Source: Spirochaetota bacterium (GTDB lineage Bacteria > Spirochaetota > UBA4802 > JAFGDQ01). Taken from it: a stretch of DNA of 64,000 bases. The stretch is from contig JAXHTS010000078.1 of the NCBI GenBank assembly GCA_034190085.1, forward strand, positions 16,601-80,600, read 5' to 3'. The notes under the pieces are model-generated. The model saw nothing but the letters and a program-made list of their open reading frames with translations, was not told where the DNA came from and searched no databases. Positions 45,939-57,385 of this stretch are shown in pieces. Each line of letters starts with the position of its first letter. The first letter of the stretch is position 1. A program made the position numbers and the translations under genes.

Positions 45939-46790
45939 TTAACCCCAGAAGCTGATAACCATTATCCCTAATATCATAAGTATTCCTCCTATTATTTTTT
46001 CTCTTAATCCCTTTTCCTGAAAGATCAATACACCAAAGATTATACTGAATAACAGGCTAGTTCTCTTTATCGATATCATATAGCTTACAAATATAATCTT
46101 AATAGCCATCATGTGAAAAATTATCATAATGCTATACAATATGCCAATTAGCAATAGTTCCTTTTTAAGGATTTTCCTTAAATTATACTTTCTAAATAGC
46201 ATAATTGAGAGTATAAGGGCTAACAGAGTAAAATAGCTTGCAGCAAAGAATGTTGGACTTGAATAGATTATACCCAGTTTGCTAATACTTGAGGTAATGC
46301 TATATATAAAGGCCACGGTTATCATCATTAATGAGCCCTTCTCTTTCATTATCATCTTGAGCGGGTATGCTAATCCATTTTTTATAGATGTAATATTGAG
46401 AGCATATGCTCCTATTACAATAAGCAGCACTCCAATTATGCCATTGAAGGAGATATTTTCACCAAGAATAATTGGTGAGGTGATTAGGAGGAATGCGGGC
46501 GTGAAGGATAGGAATGGAACCGTAAGAGAGAGAGGAGATATACTCAGCGCCTTGATATATAGAATAAGAGCTGTTAGCTCGAGGGGCAAGGATACGGTGT
46601 ATACCCAGAATAATCTGGTATCTATAGATGGTATGTCATCGAGGATGGCAAATAGCCACAGTATAGGGATTGCAAAAAATATTCTGCCAAAGGCGATCTC
46701 TATTGTGCTAATACTCTTAGAATACTTTTTGGTTAAGAGGTCTGTTAGCGATAAGAAGAAGGCGCATAGGATTGATAATGTTATCCAGAT
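45939..46790 (-). CDS. EamA/DMT-family transporter with anomalous 5' end
   Basis: The usual ORF call would begin at a TTG (46589), giving 216 residues that lack the first third of the fold. The same frame stays open upstream to 46802 and encodes typical EamA sequence: IWITLSILCAFFLSLTDLLTKKYSK, then FGRIFFAIPILWLF and FWVYTVS. From 46790 the protein has about 283 residues and ten membrane segments in two EamA halves, the normal size. No ATG, GTG or TTG exists in frame there; an AGGAGG (46804-46799) sits 8 nt before an ATC codon at 46790, and an in-frame TAG is at 46805. So either a rare start codon or a frameshift is involved. Substrate unknown. Confidence 0.7.
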   Translation of the reverse strand: MWITLSILCAFFLSLTDLLTKKYSKSISTIEIAFGRIFFAIPILWLFAILDDIPSIDTRLFWVYTVSLPLELTALILYIKALSISPLSLTVPFLSFTPAFLLITSPIILGENISFNGIIGVLLIVIGAYALNITSIKNGLAYPLKMIMKEKGSLMMITVAFIYSITSSISKLGIIYSSPTFFAASYFTLLALILSIMLFRKYNLRKILKKELLLIGILYSIMIIFHMMAIKIIFVSYMISIKRTSLLFSIIFGVLIFQEKGLREKIIGGILMILGIMVISFWG

Positions 46791-46799
46791 AAGATCATC

Positions 46800-47183
46800 C
46801 TCCTATAAAAATGTCTTAGATAATACTATAAATATGGCTCTGGCTCAGATATTTGTATTATATCTGCGAAAGAGGGAAAATTTAATCTGTTTTTGAATTG
46901 TACATTAAAAGCATATTTGTAACTGGGAGTAGTATGAATTAATTTGTTTATTTATACATCTGTCAAGGCGAAATGATAATTGATAACAAGTTTTATCCTC
47001 TATTTAGTTGACTATTACTTTCGTATGAATATTATTTGATTCTTCTTTTTTATATTCCAGAAATTGATAGAGTGGAGAACAGCTGATCCACTACTATGAA
47101 TTATATCCATTGATAATTTTTCTTATCAAATAATTTGTGATAGAATTAATAATATCTCATGAGTTAACACTCAAGAATTCGAG
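46800..47183. other. Divergent intergenic region before the polysaccharide cluster
   Basis: No gene is supported here. The plus-strand frame running to 46896 is an antisense shadow of the EamA gene. A perfect inverted repeat TTGATAA/TTATCAA lies at 47110-47129. Promoters for the flippase cluster probably lie in the last 200 bases. Confidence 0.5.
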
Positions 47184-47197
47184 GTGAATTTATTTTT

Positions 47198-47206
47198 AAA
47201 AAAAAA
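47198..47206 (+). repeat. Nine-A homopolymer at the flippase 5' end
   Basis: Nine consecutive A residues separate a GTG-led frame (GTG at 47184, reading V-N-L-F-L-K-K-K) from the flippase frame. One more A would join them into a single frame. Homopolymers of this length are slippage-prone. Confidence 0.8.
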
Positions 47207-47212
47207 GAGCAT

Positions 47213-48412
47213 TTGAACTATTTCATTGTATTCCTCGGGCAATCTTCCTCGAAGCTTCTAATGTTTCTGGTCTATTTGCTCCTTCCTGCTTTAATTAGCG
47301 TTGAAGAATATGGAGTCTTCTCTTATTCTCTCTCACTATGTTTTATATTCTCACAACCCTTTATTGAATTCGGATTGGATCCAATTGTTACCAAATATGT
47401 AAGTCGAGGGAAATATCAAATAATAAACAATGCTTTCCTGTTAAGAGGTAAGACAACTATTATAGGAATAATAGTATTATTTATTTCTGCACTTATCTTT
47501 GATGCGCAATTCGGGATCATTGCTATAATCTCTACATATATCATCTTTTTCTCCTTTTCTAACTTGATATTTGCGTACTTTAGGGGAAGGGAGAAGTTTA
47601 TTTATGAATCTTTACTGCTGCCATTATTTAAAGCTAGCATTATTATTTTAATACTTGTATTCTCAAAGTTAATATTAATAAATGATCGATACACTGGAGC
47701 AATCCCTTTTGCAATATCTTCCCTTTTATTATTCATCTCTGCATTAATATTTTTTTTAAAAGAGTACAAGACTGAGAGCGACAAAGACGATAAAAGAATT
47801 ATTGAGGGGATATCTATATTGAAGGAGGGTGGGTTTCTCTTCTTCAGCACACTTATGTGGATGATATATTTTAGGATTGATTCTGTGATGCTTGGAATAA
47901 TGACAGATGCGAGTGATGTAGGCATATACAGCCTCTCATATCGATTATATGAGGGTAGTGTTATTGTACCATCTGCTATTATGATCGTTATCTTTCCAAA
48001 GATATCCTACATAAATAAAGTGGATTTACAGAATTATTTCCACAAGGGTATAGTTATTCTATTTATATTATCAATATTTACATTCTTAGCGCTCTTCTTT
48101 TTGGGTGAGATTATTATAAAACACCTTTATGATATAGATTTCTCCCAGTCGATTGGTGTTCTAAAAATCCTTTCCTTTTCAATATTTGCTGTGTTCCCAG
48201 CTCATCTCTCTACACAGTTATTGATTGCCAGAGATAAGGGCATCCTTTTTTTGATAGTTGCCATATTTGGTGCATTATTGAATATATGCTTGAATTATTG
48301 TTTAATTCCTGAGATGAGATCCATGGGCGCTGCTTTTGCGACTGTTGCTACAGAGATTATGGTATTACTTATAAGCTTAGGATTATCAGAATGGATAATA
48401 AAAAGAGGATAA
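47213..48412 (+). CDS. Polysaccharide flippase (Wzx/MATE-like)
   Basis: A 399-residue polytopic protein with about 12 membrane segments, of the polysaccharide biosynthesis (Wzx) group that moves lipid-linked repeat units across the inner membrane. Family features are FLGQSSSKLLMFLVYLLLPALISVEEYGVFSYS at the start, FGLDPIVTKYVSR, and the central MIYFRIDSVMLGIM segment. The first start in frame is TTG at 47213 without a ribosome site; family members usually have a few more residues before FLGQ, and a GTG-led frame just upstream would supply them if the A9 tract had one more A. It overlaps the next gene by 22 bp. Confidence 0.87.
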   Translation: MNYFIVFLGQSSSKLLMFLVYLLLPALISVEEYGVFSYSLSLCFIFSQPFIEFGLDPIVTKYVSRGKYQIINNAFLLRGKTTIIGIIVLFISALIFDAQFGIIAIISTYIIFFSFSNLIFAYFRGREKFIYESLLLPLFKASIIILILVFSKLILINDRYTGAIPFAISSLLLFISALIFFLKEYKTESDKDDKRIIEGISILKEGGFLFFSTLMWMIYFRIDSVMLGIMTDASDVGIYSLSYRLYEGSVIVPSAIMIVIFPKISYINKVDLQNYFHKGIVILFILSIFTFLALFFLGEIIIKHLYDIDFSQSIGVLKILSFSIFAVFPAHLSTQLLIARDKGILFLIVAIFGALLNICLNYCLIPEMRSMGAAFATVATEIMVLLISLGLSEWIIKRG

Positions 48413-49512
48413 TAATAAATGCCACATGTGCCAGTAAAAAATCTACAGGAGTGGGAATCTTTACTCAGGAGTTAGTTTCGAGGTTGGTTGCCATCAATCC
48501 TGAAAGGTTTTTCATTTTCTGTGTGCATAATTTTTTAAACGGATTTGAGAATATGAAGTTAATCTCTGATTCTTGCTCACCTGATAATGGACCAAGTGGG
48601 CATCGTAAGAGGATATTATGGTCTCAAACTCTATTACCCTCTGAATATAAGCTGAGAAGAGGAGGACTTTTATTTACTACATTACCTGAAGCCCCAATTA
48701 GCGTAAAGAACAAGATCGTTGTTGTACATGATATTATTCCAGCAAAATTTCCACAAATACAGACGAAAATGACATACTACTATCTCTACGTTGTCCCTTG
48801 GATATTGAAAACCTCCAGGCATCTTGTATTTGATTCAGAAAATACACGAAAGGATGTGCTTGAATATTATAAGATTAAAAATATACCCAATTCCGTTATT
48901 TATGCGGGTTTTAACAAAGGTCTATTCAAACCAATCAAGGGGGGCTTTATAAAGAAGAAATATGGTTTTGACAGATATTTTTTCTATGTTGGTGATATGA
49001 GGCCATATAAGAATTTGAATTCTGCTATCCAAGCCTTCTCTCGGGCATCTTTAGAGGAGGATATTCTTTTTGTCGTTGCAGGTAAAAGGGATGATAGATA
49101 CTTTCCAGAAATACAGAGGGTTGTACAGCAAAAGAATCTTGCTGAAAGGGTTATCTTTTGTGATTATGTTCCGCAGGAGGACCTCCCTCATTTCTATAAT
49201 GATGCAATAGCGCTCTTTTTCCCATCTAAATATGAGGGTTTCGGGCTTCCTCCCCTTGAGGCAATGGCAACCGGGTCTCCTGTTATTACTACCAGGATGG
49301 CGTCGATACCTGAGGTTTGCGGGGAAGCCGCTCTATACGTTAATCCTGATGATATTGATGATATGGCTTCTGCTTTAGAGAGACTTGCAGGAGACAGCTC
49401 TTTGAGGGAGTATTATATTCAAGCATCATTAAAGAGATCCTCTCTCTTTGGATGGGAGAAGACAGCCAGTGAATATATGAATCTGTTGATCGGACTTGCT
49501 GATGAAATATAA
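48391..49512 (+). CDS. Glycosyltransferase family 4 protein
   Basis: A 373-residue GT-B fold glycosyltransferase, mannosyltransferase-like. The N-terminal acceptor domain contains [10 protein letters not shown]; the donor domain has [15 protein letters not shown], and the nucleotide-sugar motif [20 protein letters not shown] with the E-x7-E pair. It is cytoplasmic and presumably extends the lipid-linked repeat unit of a surface polysaccharide. It overlaps both neighbours in the cluster. Sugar specificity cannot be read from sequence. Confidence 0.92.
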   Translation: MDNKKRIIINATCASKKSTGVGIFTQELVSRLVAINPERFFIFCVHNFLNGFENMKLISDSCSPDNGPSGHRKRILWSQTLLPSEYKLRRGGLLFTTLPEAPISVKNKIVVVHDIIPAKFPQIQTKMTYYYLYVVPWILKTSRHLVFDSENTRKDVLEYYKIKNIPNSVIYAGFNKGLFKPIKGGFIKKKYGFDRYFFYVGDMRPYKNLNSAIQAFSRASLEEDILFVVAGKRDDRYFPEIQRVVQQKNLAERVIFCDYVPQEDLPHFYNDAIALFFPSKYEGFGLPPLEAMATGSPVITTRMASIPEVCGEAALYVNPDDIDDMASALERLAGDSSLREYYIQASLKRSSLFGWEKTASEYMNLLIGLADEI

Positions 49513-50659
49513 GACAGCGATAGTACATGAATGGCTCGTTAATTTTGCCGGCTCTGAAAGCGTCCTTGAGGAGATATACAAGCTTTATCCATCTCCAATA
49601 TATACCCTTATTGCAGATAAACATGCTGTTGGGAATTCCGGTATTTCTGAAGCAGAGATATTTACATCCTTTATTCAGAGATTGCCATTTGCCAAAAAAA
49701 AATACAGGTCATACCTGCCCCTATATCCCATGGCCATTGAAAACTTTGATATAACAGATTATGATATAATACTTTCAAGCTCTCATGCAGTTGCAAAGGG
49801 TGTATTAAAGAGATCTGATCAGCTTCATATCTGCTATTGCTATACACCTATGCGATATATATGGGATATCTATCATCAATACCTTAGGGATTCGAATTTA
49901 ACAAAGGGATTAAAGTCAATGATAGCAAAGTCATTTTTACACTATCTTCGCTTATGGGACATCGCATCTACCAATCGTGTGGATTATTTCATTGCCGATT
50001 CCTATTATGTCGCTAACAGGATTAAGAGTATTTATAGAAGGGATGCTGAGGTAATTTATCCACCCGTGGATATAGATTCATTCGAATTAACTGAAAAAAA
50101 AGATGATTTTTATCTAACAGCTTCGAGGCTGGTCTCCTATAAAAAGATTGATCTGATTGTGGAGGCTTTTAGCCGGATGAAAGATAAAAAATTGGTGGTG
50201 ATTGGCGATGGCCCACAATATAATAAAATAAAAAGAATAGCCACTAAGAATATCGAGATTATTGGACATCAACCATTATATAAGCTGAAGGGATACATGC
50301 AGAATGCGAGAGCATTTATCTTCGCAGCCTTAGAGGATTTCGGGATTATGCCAGTAGAGGCTCAAGCCTCAGGCACTCCAGTGATAGCATATGCTAGGGG
50401 AGGCGCATGCGAGACAGTTATAAATAATGAAACGGGTTTATTCTTTAATGATCAAAGTGCTGAAGCGATTATTGAAGCTGTTAATGAGTTTGAGAGAATT
50501 GAACATGAATTAGACTCGAAAAAAATAAGAGGGAATGCTTTAAGATTCAATAGGGAGAGCTTTGTTAAAAATTATAAAAATTTTGTTGATAAAGCGATAG
50601 ATGAGTTTTATCACTCTAATTTAGATAATCTATCTCATCATAGATTTATTGAAAAATGA
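49502..50659 (+). CDS. Glycosyltransferase family 4 protein
   Basis: A 385-residue GT-B glycosyltransferase. The start is taken at ATG 49502, inside the end of the previous gene; a TTG at 49496 is possible. Features: AIVHEWLVNFAGSESVLEEI, the HICYCYTPMRYIWD segment typical of WbaZ-type mannosyltransferases, SRLVSYKKIDLIVEAF, and ALEDFGIMPVEAQASGTPVIAY with the donor-binding Glu. It probably adds mannose or a similar sugar. The next gene overlaps by 4 bp (ATGA). Confidence 0.92.
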   Translation: MKYKTAIVHEWLVNFAGSESVLEEIYKLYPSPIYTLIADKHAVGNSGISEAEIFTSFIQRLPFAKKKYRSYLPLYPMAIENFDITDYDIILSSSHAVAKGVLKRSDQLHICYCYTPMRYIWDIYHQYLRDSNLTKGLKSMIAKSFLHYLRLWDIASTNRVDYFIADSYYVANRIKSIYRRDAEVIYPPVDIDSFELTEKKDDFYLTASRLVSYKKIDLIVEAFSRMKDKKLVVIGDGPQYNKIKRIATKNIEIIGHQPLYKLKGYMQNARAFIFAALEDFGIMPVEAQASGTPVIAYARGGACETVINNETGLFFNDQSAEAIIEAVNEFERIEHELDSKKIRGNALRFNRESFVKNYKNFVDKAIDEFYHSNLDNLSHHRFIEK

Positions 50660-52080
50660 TCAGACATAGAGCAAAGATATATACAAAAAGCATAATAGGC
50701 AAATTGATATTATTAGCTGGGGATCTGTCTATTCTTATATTATCTTTTTTCATTGCTTATAATCTAAGAGGGATAGTATACGATATGGGACTACTATCCA
50801 TCCCCAATGTGCCAATAGTTTATTTTTATCAATATTGGTATCTATTCTTAATACACTTATTCTTTTTATATATATTTAAAATATATAATATCCGATTCTC
50901 CATCTGGAATGAGGCAAGAGAGATATTAAAGGCGATCACCATTGCAACAGTATTTGTGTTCTTCATCCTTGCATTACTAAAGATTTCTGAACAGGTTTCC
51001 AGATTTATAATAATCTTTATTAGTATAATCTCAATAATATGTATTCCTGCATTGAAGTCTTTCCTGAAATTTGTGTTATATAGACTCGGTCTTTGGCAGG
51101 CTGATGCTCTCATTATTTCAAATCAGAATGAAGGAGTTGATCCTTATTGCCAGAACCTAAGAGATAATTGGTATATAGGTTACAGACCGGCATATGTAAT
51201 TACACCCTATTTAATAGGAAACACTTCTTTGATCGAATACCTTACTAATGAAAGATTGCAGAGTATTATTAAAGAATATAATATTGTTCTACCAATCCTA
51301 TATAAGATTGATAAAGATGATTTCTATAAAGTATTTATTAAGTTGGATATCTTCTTTGATGAAATCAAATTGTTGCCGGATATGCATTCTCTTTTTGTAA
51401 ATAATATAACTATAGAGGATGGCGGTAGAAATTTTCTTCTTAACATTAATAATAATCTGTTAAGATTTCATAACAGGCTCATTCAGTATGTATTCAATAA
51501 AATATTTAGTATAATTATTTTTATATTAGTTTTTCCATTATTGATCTTCATTGGCATTGCGATACTAATTGATTCTAGGGGCCCGATGCTTTATAAAGCA
51601 AAAAGGATCGGATATAAGGGTAGGGATTTTTATATCTATAAATTCAGGACTATGTATAAGGATGCTGATAGAAACCTAGATGAACTTCTAAATTCTAATC
51701 ATGATTTAAAAAAGGAATTTGAAGAGTCCTTTAAGATCAAGGATGATCCCAGAATAACAAGTATTGGAAGAATTTTGCGAAAAACATCGCTTGATGAATT
51801 GCCACAACTTTTAAATGTATTGAAGGGTGAAATGAATCTAGTTGGCCCCAGGCCGATCGTGAGTAAGGAGCGCAACAAATACAATGATGCATTTTATGAA
51901 CTTATTAAGGTAAAGCCAGGCATTACTGGATTGTGGCAAATAAGCGGCCGCAATAATGTGGACTACAATAAAAGGATTCAGCTAGATCTGTTTTTTATTA
52001 AAAACTGGTCTCTGTGGATGGATGTAACAATTTTGGTTAAAACCTTTTTCGTTGTAATTAGAGGAGAGGGCGCTTATTGA
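50656..52080 (+). CDS. Undecaprenyl-phosphate sugar phosphotransferase (WbaP/WcaJ type)
   Basis: A 474-residue initiating transferase that puts a hexose-1-phosphate on undecaprenyl phosphate. Four N-terminal membrane segments and a soluble middle domain (about 150-280) precede a fifth membrane segment and the catalytic domain (about 300-474): RGPMLYKAKRIGYKG, YKFRTMYKDAD, RITSIGRILRKTSLDELPQL, GEMNLVGPRP, KPGITGLWQISGRN. The bacterial sugar transferase Asp-Glu pair is in LDELPQ. It follows the glycosyltransferases and precedes the ligase/polymerase by 1 bp. Confidence 0.94.
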   Translation: MIRHRAKIYTKSIIGKLILLAGDLSILILSFFIAYNLRGIVYDMGLLSIPNVPIVYFYQYWYLFLIHLFFLYIFKIYNIRFSIWNEAREILKAITIATVFVFFILALLKISEQVSRFIIIFISIISIICIPALKSFLKFVLYRLGLWQADALIISNQNEGVDPYCQNLRDNWYIGYRPAYVITPYLIGNTSLIEYLTNERLQSIIKEYNIVLPILYKIDKDDFYKVFIKLDIFFDEIKLLPDMHSLFVNNITIEDGGRNFLLNINNNLLRFHNRLIQYVFNKIFSIIIFILVFPLLIFIGIAILIDSRGPMLYKAKRIGYKGRDFYIYKFRTMYKDADRNLDELLNSNHDLKKEFEESFKIKDDPRITSIGRILRKTSLDELPQLLNVLKGEMNLVGPRPIVSKERNKYNDAFYELIKVKPGITGLWQISGRNNVDYNKRIQLDLFFIKNWSLWMDVTILVKTFFVVIRGEGAY

Positions 52081-52081
52081 G

Positions 52082-53365
52082 ATGTTTAAATCTACCAAAC
52101 ACTCCATGCCATACAGGGTCTCCTATCTCTTCTTGCTTGTGTTCATAATCACATCAGGAATATCGATTACAATCTCACAAGCCTCGCTTTTGGTTTCACT
52201 TATTGCATGGATATATGGTCTTTCCAGGAGGGAGGATGATATTGAGTATTATAAGAGTGGGATTGAAAAATACATAGTCTCCTTTGTATTTATATCAATA
52301 GCGCTGGCATTTTTTTCTTCATCAGTTTTTGACAATCTGCTTTATCTAAGGGATTTTTGGTTGATATCTGTCTTTGTGTTAATCTCTTCGTTAATAAAAA
52401 CCAGAGATGACATTGTAAAAATTATTCGCTTGTTGATCTTTGTTGCCATCTTCCAATCCCTAGCTGGCATGGTGGGATATGCAACGGATATAAATTTTCT
52501 GAATACCTTCAAGCATGGAACAGGTTATCATAACTCTCATCTCAGCATGGGATATTTAGTAGGATTTCTGGGGCATCATCTAACCTATGGTGGTTATATG
52601 ATGATGCTGACAATTCCATTGGTTTATCTCTCCTTTATAAAAAAGGGTGAAGGAGATCATCGAATATCAGCCATCTTAGTGAGAATTTCATCAGTTATCT
52701 CTATGGTTGCCTTGGTTCTATCATGGTCTAGATCCGCGATAATCGCTCTGCCCTTTGCGGTTTTCCCAATATTTTTCATACATAGAAAGGCGTTTTTAAT
52801 AGTATTCACCTTGTTTGTGGGATTAACCCTAATGATTTTCTCTTTTTTCGGCCCAGCAAAAAATATTCTGAAAAATTTGAATAATGTTAGTTCACAAATA
52901 CGAATACAAATTTGGAGTAACGCATTTAAAGTATGGCAGAAAAATCCCATTGTTGGAGCTGGTGGTGGTAATTATTGCGGTGAGTTTAAAAGGGTTGTTC
53001 AGGATAATCCGAAGGAAAATCACATTTTTCAATTATACTTCCCGACGATTGTAACCCACGCTCATAATGATTATCTTAATCAACTGGCAAGAAAGGGAAT
53101 AATTGGATTAATAGCTTTTCTCTATATGCTCTACGGCATCCTTAGGTATATGATTATTAAAGTGAGGTCTTTGACAAACGAAGGGTGGCTAAAATATCTC
53201 TTTTGGGGTTTGTTCGGCTCCTATTGTAGTTTTTTGATAGCCTCTATGTTTCAATGCTATTATACGGATGAAGAGAATCTGGCGCTTTTTTGGTTTGCCA
53301 TTGGTCTAATAACTTCCATCGTCAAGGTTATAGAGCTTGAGAAAGGGAAGGGGTTCATAGCTTAA
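52082..53365 (+). CDS. O-antigen ligase/polymerase family protein (Wzy/WaaL type)
   Basis: A 427-residue protein with about 11-12 membrane segments and a large periplasmic loop. The Wzy_C signature is clear: WSRSAIIALPF, then AGGGNYCGEF and the HAHNDYLNQLARKGIIGLIAF segment with its His and Asn. It polymerises or ligates polysaccharide repeat units at the periplasmic face. The family does not discriminate polymerase from ligase by sequence alone. It closes the plus-strand polysaccharide cluster. Confidence 0.9.
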   Translation: MFKSTKHSMPYRVSYLFLLVFIITSGISITISQASLLVSLIAWIYGLSRREDDIEYYKSGIEKYIVSFVFISIALAFFSSSVFDNLLYLRDFWLISVFVLISSLIKTRDDIVKIIRLLIFVAIFQSLAGMVGYATDINFLNTFKHGTGYHNSHLSMGYLVGFLGHHLTYGGYMMMLTIPLVYLSFIKKGEGDHRISAILVRISSVISMVALVLSWSRSAIIALPFAVFPIFFIHRKAFLIVFTLFVGLTLMIFSFFGPAKNILKNLNNVSSQIRIQIWSNAFKVWQKNPIVGAGGGNYCGEFKRVVQDNPKENHIFQLYFPTIVTHAHNDYLNQLARKGIIGLIAFLYMLYGILRYMIIKVRSLTNEGWLKYLFWGLFGSYCSFLIASMFQCYYTDEENLALFWFAIGLITSIVKVIELEKGKGFIA

Positions 53366-53396
53366 TTTCTGTTATCGCACTTCAATATGCATCTAA

Positions 53397-54398
53397 CTAT
53401 TTATTATACTGCCTTTGATCAGGCTTTATCGCCACTGCTAGTAATGTATGACCTCGTCCAATGTTGAACATTCTGAAAATCCAATCTATGTTAGATAATA
53501 GAAGAACAACTGTTCGTTTAACCATCCTCAATGCTGTGGCAGTCTTTGTGGGAGTTGAAGGTTTTTTCATTTCCTGAGATGAGGTATTTTTATTTCCCAT
53601 ACTATTGCTTCTTAATTTTTTAGTGATTCTCTTTACCCTCCAGAAGATATGTATTAGAAAGTCAGTTGATGTTAGGGGTTTTTCGATTATTTTTACTTCT
53701 TTAAAACCGGTCTTTGATAGAATAGTATTTAGTGATTTATGTGACCAGAGGGTGAAATGATGAGGAGGGAAGTCTGTCACAGTATCAAAGATTCGCGGAT
53801 AACGATCAAATCTGGGAACACTAAGGCATATTTTCCCGCCAGGGGAGAGCAATTCGAAAATTGCCTGTATCAGGGATAATGGGGATGAGACATGTTCAAG
53901 CACGTCATAGATGGTTATTATATCCAAATCCCTCCATCCGGTATCATAGAGATCTTCCCATTTGCCACACTCGACGTCCTCAAGCTTATATGTATCCCTG
54001 GCTATTTTTACTGCTCTTTCATCAATCTCAATTCCAAATACTTTGAGTCCACTTCTACGAATTAGGGATAAGAATTCGCCATCGCCACAACCAATATCCA
54101 ATAGGGTTTGATGTGGCTCAGGATTGCATAGTTTGAAAAAGGTCTGATATCTCCAGTCATTAAGAGGCATTGATAGGGTGGTACATCTTGACCGATTCTC
54201 ATAAATGGAGGAACTTTCGTAAAAGGATTTGCCTGGGTCTTTCATTGGATTCGAAAACTGCAAATTACAATCAGGGCAGAATAATATCTCATAATTATAG
54301 TGCATTCTTACAAAAGAGATATTTCCATTTTCTTCGCATATAGGACAATTGTTCATTACATAATTTTCCAGAAATAGATTTATTGAATAAGGTTTCAT
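53397..54398 (-). CDS. SAM-dependent methyltransferase with N-terminal zinc ribbon
   Basis: A 333-residue class I methyltransferase. Residues about 15-50 form a two-CxxC zinc ribbon (NNCPICEENG and LFCPDCNLQFSN). The SAM site is LLDIGCGDGEFLSLI with the acidic EIDERA, and DVLEHVSSP follows. The C-terminal 80 residues are basic with a hydrophobic stretch. Such ribbon-methyltransferases often sit in polysaccharide clusters and modify sugars or lipid carriers; that role is inferred from position. Met15 (MNNCPICE) is an alternative start. It converges on the ligase gene. Confidence 0.88.
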   Translation of the reverse strand: MKPYSINLFLENYVMNNCPICEENGNISFVRMHYNYEILFCPDCNLQFSNPMKDPGKSFYESSSIYENRSRCTTLSMPLNDWRYQTFFKLCNPEPHQTLLDIGCGDGEFLSLIRRSGLKVFGIEIDERAVKIARDTYKLEDVECGKWEDLYDTGWRDLDIITIYDVLEHVSSPLSLIQAIFELLSPGGKICLSVPRFDRYPRIFDTVTDFPPHHFTLWSHKSLNTILSKTGFKEVKIIEKPLTSTDFLIHIFWRVKRITKKLRSNSMGNKNTSSQEMKKPSTPTKTATALRMVKRTVVLLLSNIDWIFRMFNIGRGHTLLAVAIKPDQRQYNK

Positions 54399-54555
54399 TT
54401 ACATGAGATGATCATGATGGATAGAGGTTAAATATTAGTTAATGAATTGTCAACAGTAATACTATTATTCCTTATGCATGTTGGGATACAGTGAATTATA
54501 AGATTGAGGTCATCTATTGTGATACATCCCAAATTGAAGCTATAGTAAAGTATGC

Positions 54556-54582
54556 TTGACATTCATATAGTGACATTATAGG
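54556..54582 (+). promoter_or_regulatory. Possible promoter of hom-thrC
   Basis: TTGACA (54556-54561) is followed after 15 bp by TATAGG (54577-54582), 40 bp before the start codon. The -35 is a perfect match but the spacing is short and the -10 weak. Confidence 0.25.
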
Positions 54583-54621
54583 TTTTGTTAATCATAACTA
54601 ACTAGCAATATAAAGGTTTAG

Positions 54622-57265
<2,644 letters not shown>

Positions 57266-57385
57266 ATCCTTGAATCTCTGGTATTTTAGATATATCAATG
57301 CAGGCGAGTACAGAGGGTGAAGGGGCTTCCCATTACTGCTAAGCAGCATGTTTAATAATGAAATGATACCATTAGGAAAGGTCGG

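Noticed and set aside
46279..46896. Plus-strand frame of about 205 residues
   Set aside because: It is antisense to the EamA transporter over nearly its whole length; the minus strand gives clear EamA sequence, while this frame shows no motif and no ribosome site.
47110..47129. Terminator formed by TTGATAA/TTATCAA
   Set aside because: The stem is AT-only and is not followed by a U tract; it more likely is a chance or operator-type inverted repeat.
57266..57385. Purine riboswitch upstream of the permease
   Set aside because: The short leader shows none of the conserved purine aptamer core sequences.
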